Assembly: GCA_021545665.1 (NCBI GenBank)
Contig: JAJRTX010000258.1
Coordinates: 1-17,077 of the forward strand
Reading direction: 5' to 3'
DNA: 17,077 nt
Source of the DNA: Zetaproteobacteria bacterium
Lineage (GTDB): Bacteria; Pseudomonadota; Zetaproteobacteria; Mariprofundales; Mariprofundaceae
This document shows, one piece after another, positions 7,499 through 17,077 of the stretch. Position numbers and translations under genes: made by a program. The notes beneath the pieces were generated by a model. It made no database searches. It saw only the letters and a list, made by a program, of their open reading frames with translations, and was not told the DNA's origin. Within the stretch, counting starts at the first letter, position 1. Each line of letters opens with the position of its first letter.

Positions 7499-8250
7499 TG
7501 CGGCGCTCCATAACCATACTTCTGCAACACCGCCTTAGCTGAGGTGGAAGCGAGGAAGGAAACCAATTCACCGGCTGATTGTGGGGCATTCTTCAACACC
7601 ACGGCCTGCTGAATAATGGGCTGATAACCGGAGCCGAGTATCATGCTTTTCCCACCTGCGCCGACGATGCTGGAAGCGGGCAATATGGCCAGCTGTGCAT
7701 TGCCTGAACGAGCAAACATCAGGGCTTGCGCCACGCTCTCACCAAAAATAAGTTTTGATTTCACCCTGTCAGTCAAACCTGCCGCATCCAGCGCCTGCAT
7801 GGCAGCCACCCCGTAAGGGGCTATTTTGGGATTGGCGACGGCGATGCGCTGCACCTTTTCATTGAGAGATGTGGACAGACCATCATCTAAATTCTGCGAT
7901 TCTTCCGGCGACCACAGCACTAAAGAACCTGTTGCATAGGTAAATAGAGACCCTGCTTTGATCAGACCTTCTGATTGCAGCAGCGCAGGCCGCCTGGCAT
8001 CGGCGGCAAAAAAGAGGTGAAAAGGCGCACCCTGAACAATCTGGGCATAGAGCTTGCCGGTCGATCCCGATACCACCCGCACACGATGACCACTCTGCTG
8101 CTCAAAGGCCGCTGCAATTTCACGCATCGGGCGATAAAAATTTGCCGCAACAGCAACCGTAAAGCTCTCCCCGGCAACGGCATTATCGGCAGCACTCCAA
8201 CCGACTATCATGGTCAGAAGGAGCGTCGATATCAGTAATTTATGCGGCAT
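7495..8250 (-). CDS. modA: Periplasmic molybdate-binding protein ModA
   Basis: ModA captures molybdate (or tungstate) in the periplasm and delivers it to ModBC. The 251-residue protein starts with a signal peptide: MPHK, a hydrophobic core of about 15 residues and a probable cleavage site after NAVA (about residue 26). The mature part begins ESFTVAVAANF and contains VVSGSTGKLYAQIVQGAPFHLFFAAD, the region of type II binding proteins that supplies serine ligands to the oxyanion. Size is normal. It starts 8 bases after the mop gene and overlaps modB by 4 bases. Confidence 0.95.
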   Translation of the reverse strand: MPHKLLISTLLLTMIVGWSAADNAVAGESFTVAVAANFYRPMREIAAAFEQQSGHRVRVVSGSTGKLYAQIVQGAPFHLFFAADARRPALLQSEGLIKAGSLFTYATGSLVLWSPEESQNLDDGLSTSLNEKVQRIAVANPKIAPYGVAAMQALDAAGLTDRVKSKLIFGESVAQALMFARSGNAQLAILPASSIVGAGGKSMILGSGYQPIIQQAVVLKNAPQSAGELVSFLASTSAKAVLQKYGYGAPQ

Positions 8251-8258
8251 CGAATCTA

Positions 8259-8462
8259 CTATTTAATAAACGAAACTTCAGTTGCTTTAATCAACGCTGT
8301 CACCTGATCACCCAAAACCAAATTCATCGCATCAACGCTGGTTGTGGTGATCACGCCGGAGATCTGGTTCTCTCCTACCTGAATCACCACCTCGCAAACT
8401 ACATCGCCACGTTTGATTTCAACAATCTCGCCAAATAACTTATTGCGTCCGGATAACTGCAT
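8259..8462 (-). CDS. Free-standing Mop (TOBE-type) molybdate-binding protein, molbindin-like
   Basis: This 67-residue protein is a single Mop domain: MQLSGRNKLFGEIVEIKRGDVVCEV, then QISGVITTTSVDAMNLVLGDQVTALIKATEVSFIK. Mop domains occur in ModC, in ModE and as small molbindins that assemble into oligomers holding several molybdate or tungstate ions. The ATG at 8462 has AAGGAG seven bases upstream, so I prefer it to the ATG at 8486, which lacks a good site. It sits between moaA (30 bases) and modA (8 bases). Since ModC here lacks this domain, the protein may buffer molybdate, regulate ModC in trans, or pass the metal to cofactor synthesis; these roles are inferred. Confidence 0.93.
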   Translation of the reverse strand: MQLSGRNKLFGEIVEIKRGDVVCEVVIQVGENQISGVITTTSVDAMNLVLGDQVTALIKATEVSFIK

Positions 8463-8492
8463 GTTAAGTCTCCTTGTGTGTGCCATGCGGCA

Positions 8493-9533
8493 CTAGCCTC
8501 CAATCTGAACCATAGAACGCTGCCGCCCCTGCTCTTCAAAATTATACACGCCGACTTCCGGCTTCATCAACACAGCATCACGCAAACACTGTTCAATATC
8601 CACATCGCTACAACCTGCCCGCAAAATACTGCGGAGATCCACTTCATCATCGGCAGGCAGACAAGCGCGAATCTTTCCGTCTGCTGTCAGGCGCAGGCGA
8701 TTGCAGCCATCACAAAAGCGATTGGACATTGGTGAAATAAAGCCTACATCGCCTGCCCCATTGGCCAGCGGAAAATACCGGGCCGCAGCATGCTCATCAT
8801 GATCAGCTGAAAAATCAGCCAACCGCTGCCGCACACCCGGCATGCTCAGCATCTCCTCAACCGGCACATGTGAAGCTGACCAGCTATTACCATCACACAG
8901 CGGCATAAATTCAATGAAACGCATCTGTACGCCCATATCGGCCGCAAAATCAATCATCTCAGCAATTTCGGTTTCATTGACGCTACGCATCACTACGGCA
9001 TTCACTTTAATTGGAGAAAAACCAACCTCTACCGCTTTGTGAATGCCGTTGAGTGCTGTTTCCAGCTTGCCGCCGGTTAGCTTCTTAAAACGTTCCGGCA
9101 CTATAGAATCAAGACTGATATTGATACGTGATAATCCAGCATCGGCCAATGCCTGCGCTTGTTTTTCCAGCAGTACGGCGTTGGTGCTGAGAGCCAGGTC
9201 TTGAATGCCCGGAATATCTTTTAGCATCCGGATGAGCGTTGGCATGCCGCGACGCACCAGCGGTTCGCCGCCGGTCAACCGCACTTTATCCACACCCATG
9301 CTTGCTGCTACAGATACAATTCGGGTGATCTCTTCAAATGTAAGCATCTGAGCATGCGCCAGTTCACAAAATGAATGGTCGGAAGGTCGGCAATATGAAC
9401 ATTTAAGATTACAGCGATCAGTAACCGAGATGCGCAGGTAATTCATCTGACGACCAAATCGATCAATCAGGGGAGAGAGCGCAGAACTTGCCGACTCAAT
9501 GAAGCGATCCAACCTGACGCCTGTCTGCATCAT
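8493..9533 (-). CDS. moaA: GTP 3',8-cyclase MoaA
   Basis: MoaA is the radical S-adenosylmethionine enzyme that starts Moco synthesis by rearranging GTP to 3',8-cyclo-7,8-dihydro-GTP. The 346-residue protein has the N-terminal iron-sulfur motif CNLKCSYC (Cys41, 45, 48), the SAM-binding LTGGEPLVRR (86-95), and the C-terminal cluster cysteines Cys274, Cys277 and Cys291 with the same spacing as in E. coli. It ends in Gly-Gly, as active MoaA must. A short N-terminal extension (MMQTGVRLDRFIESASS) precedes the usual LIDRFGRQMNYLRIS start of the domain. The first ATG at 9533 overlaps the mog stop (ATGA); a second ATG follows directly. Confidence 0.97.
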   Translation of the reverse strand: MMQTGVRLDRFIESASSALSPLIDRFGRQMNYLRISVTDRCNLKCSYCRPSDHSFCELAHAQMLTFEEITRIVSVAASMGVDKVRLTGGEPLVRRGMPTLIRMLKDIPGIQDLALSTNAVLLEKQAQALADAGLSRINISLDSIVPERFKKLTGGKLETALNGIHKAVEVGFSPIKVNAVVMRSVNETEIAEMIDFAADMGVQMRFIEFMPLCDGNSWSASHVPVEEMLSMPGVRQRLADFSADHDEHAAARYFPLANGAGDVGFISPMSNRFCDGCNRLRLTADGKIRACLPADDEVDLRSILRAGCSDVDIEQCLRDAVLMKPEVGVYNFEEQGRQRSMVQIGG

Positions 9534-10039
9534 GCAGTCTTCCCGACTTCAAGACGCACACAGGGCCGCGTATCGCCCTGACATTTTTCAAGCACATGTT
9601 TCAACACTAACCTTATTGCTTCGAAGTTCTCGGTCACCGCCCTGGGGCTACCGGGAAAATTGATAATCAGGGTGCCTCCACGGATGCCTGCCACGCCGCG
9701 TGTGAGCATGGCGTAGGGCGTTTTTTTTATACCTTCAGCTCGCATCGCCTCCGGCAGTCCTGGCAGTTCCTTCTCCAATAGTGGTTGAGTAGCTTCAGGC
9801 GTGTTATCGCGAGGACTGATACCCGTGCCGCCAGTCGTGAGAACAAGATCAACATTCAGCATGTCAGCATAATGACACAGCCGCTCCTGAATTTGCTCAA
9901 TCTCATCAGCAACAATATCGGCGCACTCAACCAAACCCGGCAGGCTTGCCACAAGCCCTTTCAACACCTCGCCGCTTTCATCAGTCCGTATTCCTTTTGA
10001 GGATGAATCACTAATCGTCAGTACTGCTGCTCTGATCAT
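9530..10039 (-). CDS. mog: Molybdopterin adenylyltransferase Mog (MogA/MoaB family)
   Basis: Mog adenylylates molybdopterin so that MoeA can add molybdenum. The 169-residue protein starts with the family pattern AVLTISDSSSKG (5-16) and has TTGGTGISPRDNTPEAT (68-84), the molybdopterin-binding loop, and INFPGSPRA near the C-terminus. Separating MogA from MoaB by motif alone is uncertain, but no second copy is seen here and the two have the same activity. AAGGTGAG lies 5 bases upstream of the ATG. It is the first gene of the molybdenum cluster; the 350 bases upstream contain the likely promoter. Confidence 0.93.
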   Translation of the reverse strand: MIRAAVLTISDSSSKGIRTDESGEVLKGLVASLPGLVECADIVADEIEQIQERLCHYADMLNVDLVLTTGGTGISPRDNTPEATQPLLEKELPGLPEAMRAEGIKKTPYAMLTRGVAGIRGGTLIINFPGSPRAVTENFEAIRLVLKHVLEKCQGDTRPCVRLEVGKTA

Positions 10040-10076
10040 TTAATCTCACCTTATTTTTTTCTTAAGTATGCACCAT

Positions 10077-10116
10077 CCGGACAGATCGGAATCATTCTGC
10101 CTCAAGCTACATCCGG
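10077..10116 (-). promoter_or_regulatory. Foldable leader segment upstream of mog (possible cis-regulatory RNA)
   Basis: On the minus strand a CCGGA at 10116-10112 can pair with TCCGG at 10081-10077, enclosing a second stem CAGA/TCTG (10099-10096 with 10085-10082). Molybdenum cofactor operons in several bacteria carry a Moco-sensing RNA in this place. The stems here are short and I cannot match them to that consensus, so this is only a candidate. Confidence 0.25.
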
Positions 10117-10176
10117 TTAAATACTAACTCGTCATTCCTTTGCTGCGGCAATATCTCATAATAGCTCACAACATCC

Positions 10177-10190
10177 TTGACCTACATCAC
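10177..10190 (-). promoter_or_regulatory. Candidate FNR/CRP-family operator
   Basis: The minus strand reads GTGATGTAGGTCAA, which agrees with the FNR consensus TTGAT-N4-ATCAA at 8 of 10 fixed positions. If the weak GATATT at about 10155-10150 is the -10 element, the site is centred near -40, close to the classic activator position. Anaerobic or nitrate-linked control of a Moco operon would make sense, but the match is imperfect and by eye. Confidence 0.4.
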
Positions 10191-10390
10191 TCTCACTGCG
10201 CACGTAGAAAGTTCTATTCATCCCATCAAGCTAACGCGCAATACTCTAAGGTGTCTGGCAATACAGCAAGGAAGATTGACGCAAGGTTTTAAATGTGCGA
10301 AGAAGGCTGGTTCAAAATTTTCAGAGATATATGACATGTATGGTGCTATTCATAATTTTCTGAAAAAGTCAGAGGGCATGACCTTTGTCC

Positions 10391-10822
10391 TTATTTCTCC
10401 TGCCTGAAAGTGGGCAGACAGTACATGTGTACTGTAACAGCAGCAGCTGTCACTAAGAGCAAGATTCTGACCCAGAGGATATCAACAACAAACGTCGCAG
10501 ATAAAATCATGGTTATCCACAGCACGATAAGCATGCTTACTTTAACACGCATGGGTATGCCTCGGCCAGCCTCGTAATTTCGAATATACCCACCAAACCA
10601 GCGATGATTGAGCAGCCAGTTATGGTATTTCTCCGAACTCCTTGCATAACAAAACGATGCCAGCAGCAGAAATGGAGTAGTGGGAACAAGGGGTAAAATA
10701 ATGCCAATAATACCAAGGCCTACAAACAGGCTGCCCAGTACAATAAGCAACCTCCTCATGCCAGGGCTTAAGTTCGATTTTTGAATCTTCAATCCGTCTG
10801 ATGGAGTGCTTTTACTATTCAT
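10391..10822 (-). CDS. DUF454 (YbaN-like) inner-membrane protein
   Basis: This is a 143-residue membrane protein of the DUF454/YbaN family, whose function is unknown. The hallmark is GIIGIILPLVPTTPFLLLASFCYARSS (residues about 37-63), followed by the polar segment HNWLLNHRWFGGYIRNYEAGRGIP (67-90) and two further helices (about 94-112 and 115-134). I take the ATG at 10822; a TTG at 10867 would lengthen it to 158 residues without adding anything family-like. No strong ribosome site precedes either. It lies 131 bases after purM on the same strand and may be the last gene of that unit. Confidence 0.88.
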   Translation of the reverse strand: MNSKSTPSDGLKIQKSNLSPGMRRLLIVLGSLFVGLGIIGIILPLVPTTPFLLLASFCYARSSEKYHNWLLNHRWFGGYIRNYEAGRGIPMRVKVSMLIVLWITMILSATFVVDILWVRILLLVTAAAVTVHMYCLPTFRQEK

Positions 10823-10953
10823 TTCGGCATCAGCCACCAGACTTGGGCAGAATAACTGTGATAGCAAATCCGGGTAGTCTGGCTTTCCTAAATATCAGGC
10901 ACATATCGATTGAGCGAATTTTTCTATATGCCAACATATCAGTATATGAGCCC

Positions 10954-12003
10954 TTATTTTCCAATCAAGGTTACTGCTTCTCCATCTTGTTTATGGATAT
11001 AGCCAATGCGGTAAACAGTTTCGCCAGCATCGTGTAAGGCAACTTCTGCTTTTTTGGCTTCGGATTCGGATAGAATAACGACAAAGCCGATACCCATGTT
11101 GAAGGTACGGTAGGCTTCATCTCTTGCTACATCGGCAAAGCCGAGAAGATAATCGAAAACCGGCAGTACCAGCCATGAGCTGATATCAACTGTGGCGGCT
11201 AAGCCTTCGGGCAGAATGCGTTCGATATTATCGAACATGCCGCCGCCGGTGATGTGTGAACAACCATGGGCCTGGATATTTGCTGCCAGCAGGGCATTGA
11301 CTGCGGGTACATATAAACGGGTGGGGGCGAGCACCCCATCGGCTGCATTTGTGCCATCGGACAGGACATCATTGTTCAGATCAGCATGGCCCAGTTCGAG
11401 CAGCTTACGCACCATGGAAAAACCATTGGAGTGGCAGCCATTGGAGGCCAGACCCAGCATGACATCACCATCACTGATTTTGGAACCATCAATGATTTGA
11501 GAGCAATCAACAACACCAACGGAAAAACCGCCGATATCATAATGACCCGGTGCATACATGCCCGGCATTTCGGCAGTTTCGCCACCGACCAGGGCGCATT
11601 CACATACCCGGCAGGCCTCGGCAATGCCTTCAACCACACCGGCCATAGTTTCGCCATCTAATTTTCCCGAAGCCAGATAATCGAGGAAAAACAGCGGTTT
11701 AGCACCCAGAACCGCAATATCATTCACACACATGGCAACCGCATCAATACCCGCCACATGCGGACGATTATATTCCTGTAATAGCAGCAACTTGGTGCCG
11801 ACGCCATCGGTGCCGGAAACCAGCACCGGCTCTTCCATGTCGGAAAAATCAGGTTTGAACAGGCCACCGAAACCTCCCAGCCCCGACAAAACTTCCGGGC
11901 GCATGGTGCTGTTTACTGCCTGCTTGATACGCCCGACAAAGGCATTCCCGGCATCGATATCTACGCCGCAGTCGGCATAACTTAGAGATTGCTTATCAGT
12001 CAT
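10954..12003 (-). CDS. purM: Phosphoribosylformylglycinamidine cyclo-ligase (AIR synthase) PurM
   Basis: PurM uses ATP to close the imidazole ring of formylglycinamidine ribonucleotide, making aminoimidazole ribonucleotide in purine synthesis. The 349-residue protein starts with the family pattern LSYADCGVDIDAGNAFV, then has LVSGTDGVGTKLLLL (61-75), the GIDAVAMCVNDIAVLGAKPLFFLDYLA core, LVGGETAEMPGMY and the C-terminal FNMGIGFVVI. Length is normal. It begins 8 bases after the gyrB stop, so it is probably cotranscribed with gyrB. In many proteobacteria purM is paired with purN; purN is not seen here. Confidence 0.97.
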   Translation of the reverse strand: MTDKQSLSYADCGVDIDAGNAFVGRIKQAVNSTMRPEVLSGLGGFGGLFKPDFSDMEEPVLVSGTDGVGTKLLLLQEYNRPHVAGIDAVAMCVNDIAVLGAKPLFFLDYLASGKLDGETMAGVVEGIAEACRVCECALVGGETAEMPGMYAPGHYDIGGFSVGVVDCSQIIDGSKISDGDVMLGLASNGCHSNGFSMVRKLLELGHADLNNDVLSDGTNAADGVLAPTRLYVPAVNALLAANIQAHGCSHITGGGMFDNIERILPEGLAATVDISSWLVLPVFDYLLGFADVARDEAYRTFNMGIGFVVILSESEAKKAEVALHDAGETVYRIGYIHKQDGEAVTLIGK

Positions 12004-12011
12004 GGTGTTCC

Positions 12012-15586
<3,575 letters not shown>

Positions 15587-15593
15587 CTGGCAG

Positions 15594-16694
15594 CTAAATC
15601 CTCATCGGCATAATTACATATCGAGCTTGTTGGTTATTATCGGCATATAACAATACTGGTGAAAGTTCGTCTTTAATTTCAAGAAGTACAGAAGCCGACC
15701 GTATTGCTCCCAGAGCATCGCGCAGATAACGCCCGTTAAAGCCAATCGCAAGTTCCTGCCCTGAATATTCAGCCGCAATATGCTCCTCTGCTTCTTCCTG
15801 CTCAGTATTATGAGCTGATATATCTAAACCGTCTGAAGAAAAAACCAATCGGACATCATGTGTAAACTCATTGGCTACAATCATACTACGTCGCAATACC
15901 TGATCGAATTCGGAGCAACTCAGCATGATATGACCGGGATTACCTGATGGAATAACATCCTGATAAACAGGAAAACGGGCATCTATCAATTTTGAAGTCA
16001 GAATATTCGAACCAGTAACCAGTCGAATCTGACGTTCTCCAAGATAGAGCTCAATCTGATTTTCACTTTCCTCACATAATTTGCGAATTTCCAAAACGGC
16101 TTTTCTAGGCACAATACATTGACTAACCTGTGTATCCTGTTGTAACCGGACTTCGGACAAAGCAAGTCGATGACCATCTGTTGTGACCAGTCGCAAAGTC
16201 TGCTCTGCATCGATCTCAAACAAAGTCCCTGTTAAATATTTACGTGTTTCATCATTAGACATGGCAAAACTCGTAGCTGCAATCATATCAGCCAGAACTG
16301 AAGCAGAAAGATTCAATAAAGCACAATTTTCTTCTTCTGTTATACTAGGAAATTCATCTGCAGATAGTGAGGATAAACGAAAGCGTGAACGTCCGCTTCG
16401 AATAGATACGAATGCATCACCTGATTCCAGACTAACATCCTGCTCTGGATCCAGCTCTTTAATAATATCAAACAGTTTACGTGCTGAAACAGTAACAGCG
16501 CCGGAGACTTGAATACTGGCTTCAGCCCGACTACGAATGCCTACTTCAAGATCTGTAGCTGTAATTTGCAGGATATTGTCTTTAGCCTGTAACAAAACAT
16601 TGGCCAGAATAGGGATGGTATGACGTTTTTCCACAATGTTCTGGCAATGCTGTATAGCTTGCAATAAAGATGCTCTGGACAATGTGACTTTCAT
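15594..16694 (-). CDS. dnaN: DNA polymerase III subunit beta (sliding clamp)
   Basis: DnaN forms the dimeric ring that holds DNA polymerase III on DNA. The 366-residue protein has the three-fold repeated clamp fold, recognisable by VEKRHTIPILANVLL (22-36), TATDLEVGIRS (45-55), VTVSARKLFDIIKELDP (67-83), LVTTDGHRLALSEV and the C-terminal VIMPMRI, the end of the pocket that binds partner proteins. A strong ribosome site AAAGGAGAAGG precedes the ATG directly. It is the first gene of the dnaN-recF-gyrB-purM run. Upstream there are DnaA boxes rather than dnaA itself within the window. Confidence 0.98.
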   Translation of the reverse strand: MKVTLSRASLLQAIQHCQNIVEKRHTIPILANVLLQAKDNILQITATDLEVGIRSRAEASIQVSGAVTVSARKLFDIIKELDPEQDVSLESGDAFVSIRSGRSRFRLSSLSADEFPSITEEENCALLNLSASVLADMIAATSFAMSNDETRKYLTGTLFEIDAEQTLRLVTTDGHRLALSEVRLQQDTQVSQCIVPRKAVLEIRKLCEESENQIELYLGERQIRLVTGSNILTSKLIDARFPVYQDVIPSGNPGHIMLSCSEFDQVLRRSMIVANEFTHDVRLVFSSDGLDISAHNTEQEEAEEHIAAEYSGQELAIGFNGRYLRDALGAIRSASVLLEIKDELSPVLLYADNNQQARYVIMPMRI

Positions 16695-16749
16695 ACCTTC
16701 TCCTTTAACCCCTTTTAATATTTAAATATTTCATAGTCATCATAGGTGC

Positions 16750-16758
16750 TGTGGATAA
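16750..16758 (-). promoter_or_regulatory. DnaA box, perfect consensus TTATCCACA
   Basis: The minus strand reads TTATCCACA, the strongest DnaA-binding consensus. It abuts a second, single-mismatch box TTGTCCACA at 16759-16767 in the same orientation, a tandem arrangement that favours cooperative DnaA binding. Confidence 0.75.
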
Positions 16759-16902
16759 TGTGGACAAGTCCTTATTATCTAATGGAACCTTTATGTTTCT
16801 ACCTGCCAATACTGTGGATGTTCCAATAATACCGTGTGAACAGGATGTGTATAGTTGAATATAAACTATCGAAGTTTATCGTTTAATGGTCTTATACTCA
16901 AA

Positions 16903-16911
16903 TTATACACA
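16903..16911 (+). promoter_or_regulatory. DnaA box, consensus TTATACACA
   Basis: The plus strand reads TTATACACA, which fits TTATNCACA fully. It overlaps a TATAAT hexamer on the opposite strand (16907-16902), so DnaA binding here could block a leftward promoter toward dnaN. Confidence 0.65.
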
Positions 16912-16967
16912 GGTGATCAGGGCATCCGTTCACACCTTTTTTATTATCTATCTTCAGGAGTAAAACC

Positions 16968-16984
16968 ACCGGCTTTGAGCCGGT
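16968..16984. repeat. Short perfect hairpin ACCGGCT-TTG-AGCCGGT
   Basis: Seven bases pair perfectly around a three-base loop. No T-run follows on the plus strand. On the minus strand the sequence after it is GGTTTT, too weak for a sure terminator. Its position before the large palindrome suggests a transposon-end recognition hairpin. Confidence 0.6.
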
Positions 16985-16999
16985 CAGCTTCAGCTTGAT

Positions 17000-17070
17000 G
17001 TTCATAATCTCTCCTCCTGTTTTGGCTCGCCCATTGGGTGAAAGCCAAAACAGGAGGAGAGATTATGAAC
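17000..17070. repeat. Perfect 28-bp inverted repeat enclosing a ribosome site and start codon
   Basis: Positions 17000-17027 are the exact reverse complement of 17043-17070, around a 15-base loop that itself contains CCCA-T-TGGG. The right arm includes AGGAGGAGAG and the ATG at 17065, so in RNA the site would be locked in a very stable stem. By symmetry the left arm carries the same site and an ATG on the minus strand (17005). Flanks outside the arms differ, which limits the palindrome to 28 bp per arm. Confidence 0.9.
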
Positions 17071-17077
17071 TATAGTA
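17065..17077 (+). CDS. Start of an unidentified gene, possibly an IS200/IS605 transposase
   Basis: An ATG with a near-perfect AGGAGG ribosome site 7 bases upstream opens a frame reading MNYS before the window ends. Four residues cannot identify a family. The hairpin over its ribosome site and the small hairpin upstream make a Y1 transposase (TnpA) the best guess. It is the only right-reading gene proposed in the window. Confidence 0.35.

Larger units (their letters stand above)
10040..10390 (-). promoter_or_regulatory. Upstream region of the molybdenum operon; no convincing gene
   Basis: These 351 bases lie between mog and the DUF454 gene, both on the minus strand. Seen here are an FNR/CRP-like site at 10177-10190, possible weak -10 sequences between about 10163 and 10150, a foldable leader at 10077-10116 and a ribosome site for mog. 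Near the DUF454 end, a 4-bp stem (10368-10371 with 10379-10382) is followed on the minus strand by TTTTT, at best a weak terminator. One open frame on the plus strand (10177-10407) starts with TTG, resembles no family I know and is probably chance. Confidence 0.5.
16717..16911. other. Candidate replication origin / DnaA-binding region upstream of dnaN
   Basis: This gene-free stretch holds four DnaA-box-like sites: perfect ones at 16750-16758 (minus, TTATCCACA) and 16903-16911 (plus, TTATACACA), and single-mismatch ones at 16759-16767 (minus, TTGTCCACA) and 16846-16854 (minus, CTATACACA). The first two minus-strand boxes directly abut. Beside them is a perfect 14-bp AT-only palindrome at 16717-16730 that could ease unwinding. 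Origins often lie next to dnaA or dnaN, so part of oriC or a DnaA-controlled promoter is likely. A TATAAT on the minus strand at 16907-16902 overlaps one box and could belong to a dnaN promoter. Confidence 0.6.
16940..17077 (+). mobile_element. Possible left end of an IS200/IS605-type insertion sequence, cut by the window edge
   Basis: Three things stand in the order expected for such an element: a short perfect hairpin at 16968-16984 (ACCGGCT/AGCCGGT, 3-base loop), like the subterminal hairpins recognised by Y1 transposases; a long hairpin at 17000-17070 that would hide the ribosome site of the following gene, as known for IS200; and an ATG at 17065 reading right, opposite to all other genes here. 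The left boundary is a guess. Only four codons of the gene are in the window, so the identification rests on layout alone. Confidence 0.4.

Noticed and set aside
10177..10407. Plus-strand open frame of 76 codons in the gap upstream of mog
   Set aside because: It starts with TTG inside the proposed operator, has no ribosome site or recognisable motif, and runs into the end of the DUF454 gene; probably chance.
16898..17005. Minus-strand 35-codon frame starting at the ATG mirrored in the left arm of the palindrome
   Set aside because: The ribosome site and ATG exist only because of the symmetry of the stem, the frame runs through DnaA-box sequence, and the peptide resembles nothing I know.
17000..17070. 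Palindrome as an assembly fold-back artefact
   Set aside because: A fold-back would continue mirroring beyond the arms, but the flanks (16999 and 17071 outward) differ at once. Not fully excluded without reads.

Overview
The window is a chromosomal segment from a Gram-negative bacterium, almost certainly a proteobacterium. GyrB has the long Gram-negative form (808 residues), the gene order is dnaN-recF-gyrB, and the molybdate transport and molybdenum cofactor (Moco) genes are proteobacterial in type. A gammaproteobacterium or zetaproteobacterium fits, but nothing here settles the class. Every recognised complete gene is on the minus strand. Reading order is therefore from high to low coordinates, and neighbours often overlap by 4 bases (ATGA), which suggests long polycistronic units.

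The right end (16695-17077) has no complete gene. It holds two perfect and two near-consensus DnaA boxes beside an AT-rich palindrome just upstream of dnaN, so it is a good candidate for part of the replication origin or the dnaA/dnaN regulatory region. Where dnaA might be expected there is instead a small hairpin, then a perfect 28-bp inverted repeat containing a Shine-Dalgarno sequence and an ATG pointing right. This layout resembles the left end of an IS200/IS605-type insertion sequence, cut off by the window edge.

From 16694 down to 10391 lies the replication block: dnaN, recF, gyrB, then purM only 8 bases after gyrB, and a small DUF454 membrane protein. A 350-base gap without a convincing gene (10040-10390) follows. 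It probably contains the promoter of the next unit, with a near-consensus FNR/CRP-type operator and a foldable leader.

From 10039 down to 1763 lies a nearly complete molybdenum island of 13 genes: mog, moaA, a free-standing Mop molybdate-binding protein, modA, modB, modC, moaC, moaD, moaE, mobB, mobA, a PNPOx-like flavin split-barrel protein, and moeA. ModABC import molybdate. MoaA and MoaC make cyclic pyranopterin monophosphate. MoaD and MoaE convert it to molybdopterin. Mog and MoeA insert molybdenum. MobA and MobB serve the guanine dinucleotide form. The MoaD-activating enzyme MoeB is missing from the window. ModC is the short form without its C-terminal Mop domain, while a single Mop domain is encoded separately just upstream of modA. 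A roughly 150-bp MITE-like inverted-repeat element separates moaD from moaE.

At the left edge (1-1672) is the 5' part of a membrane sensor protein with an extracytoplasmic sensing domain and two PAS domains. Its output domain is outside the window. I see no tRNA, rRNA, CRISPR array or prophage. Most of the window is well-known biology. The unusual points are the separated Mop domain, the PNPOx gene in the Moco operon, the substitutions in MoeA, the MITE-like insert and the edge palindrome beside the putative origin.
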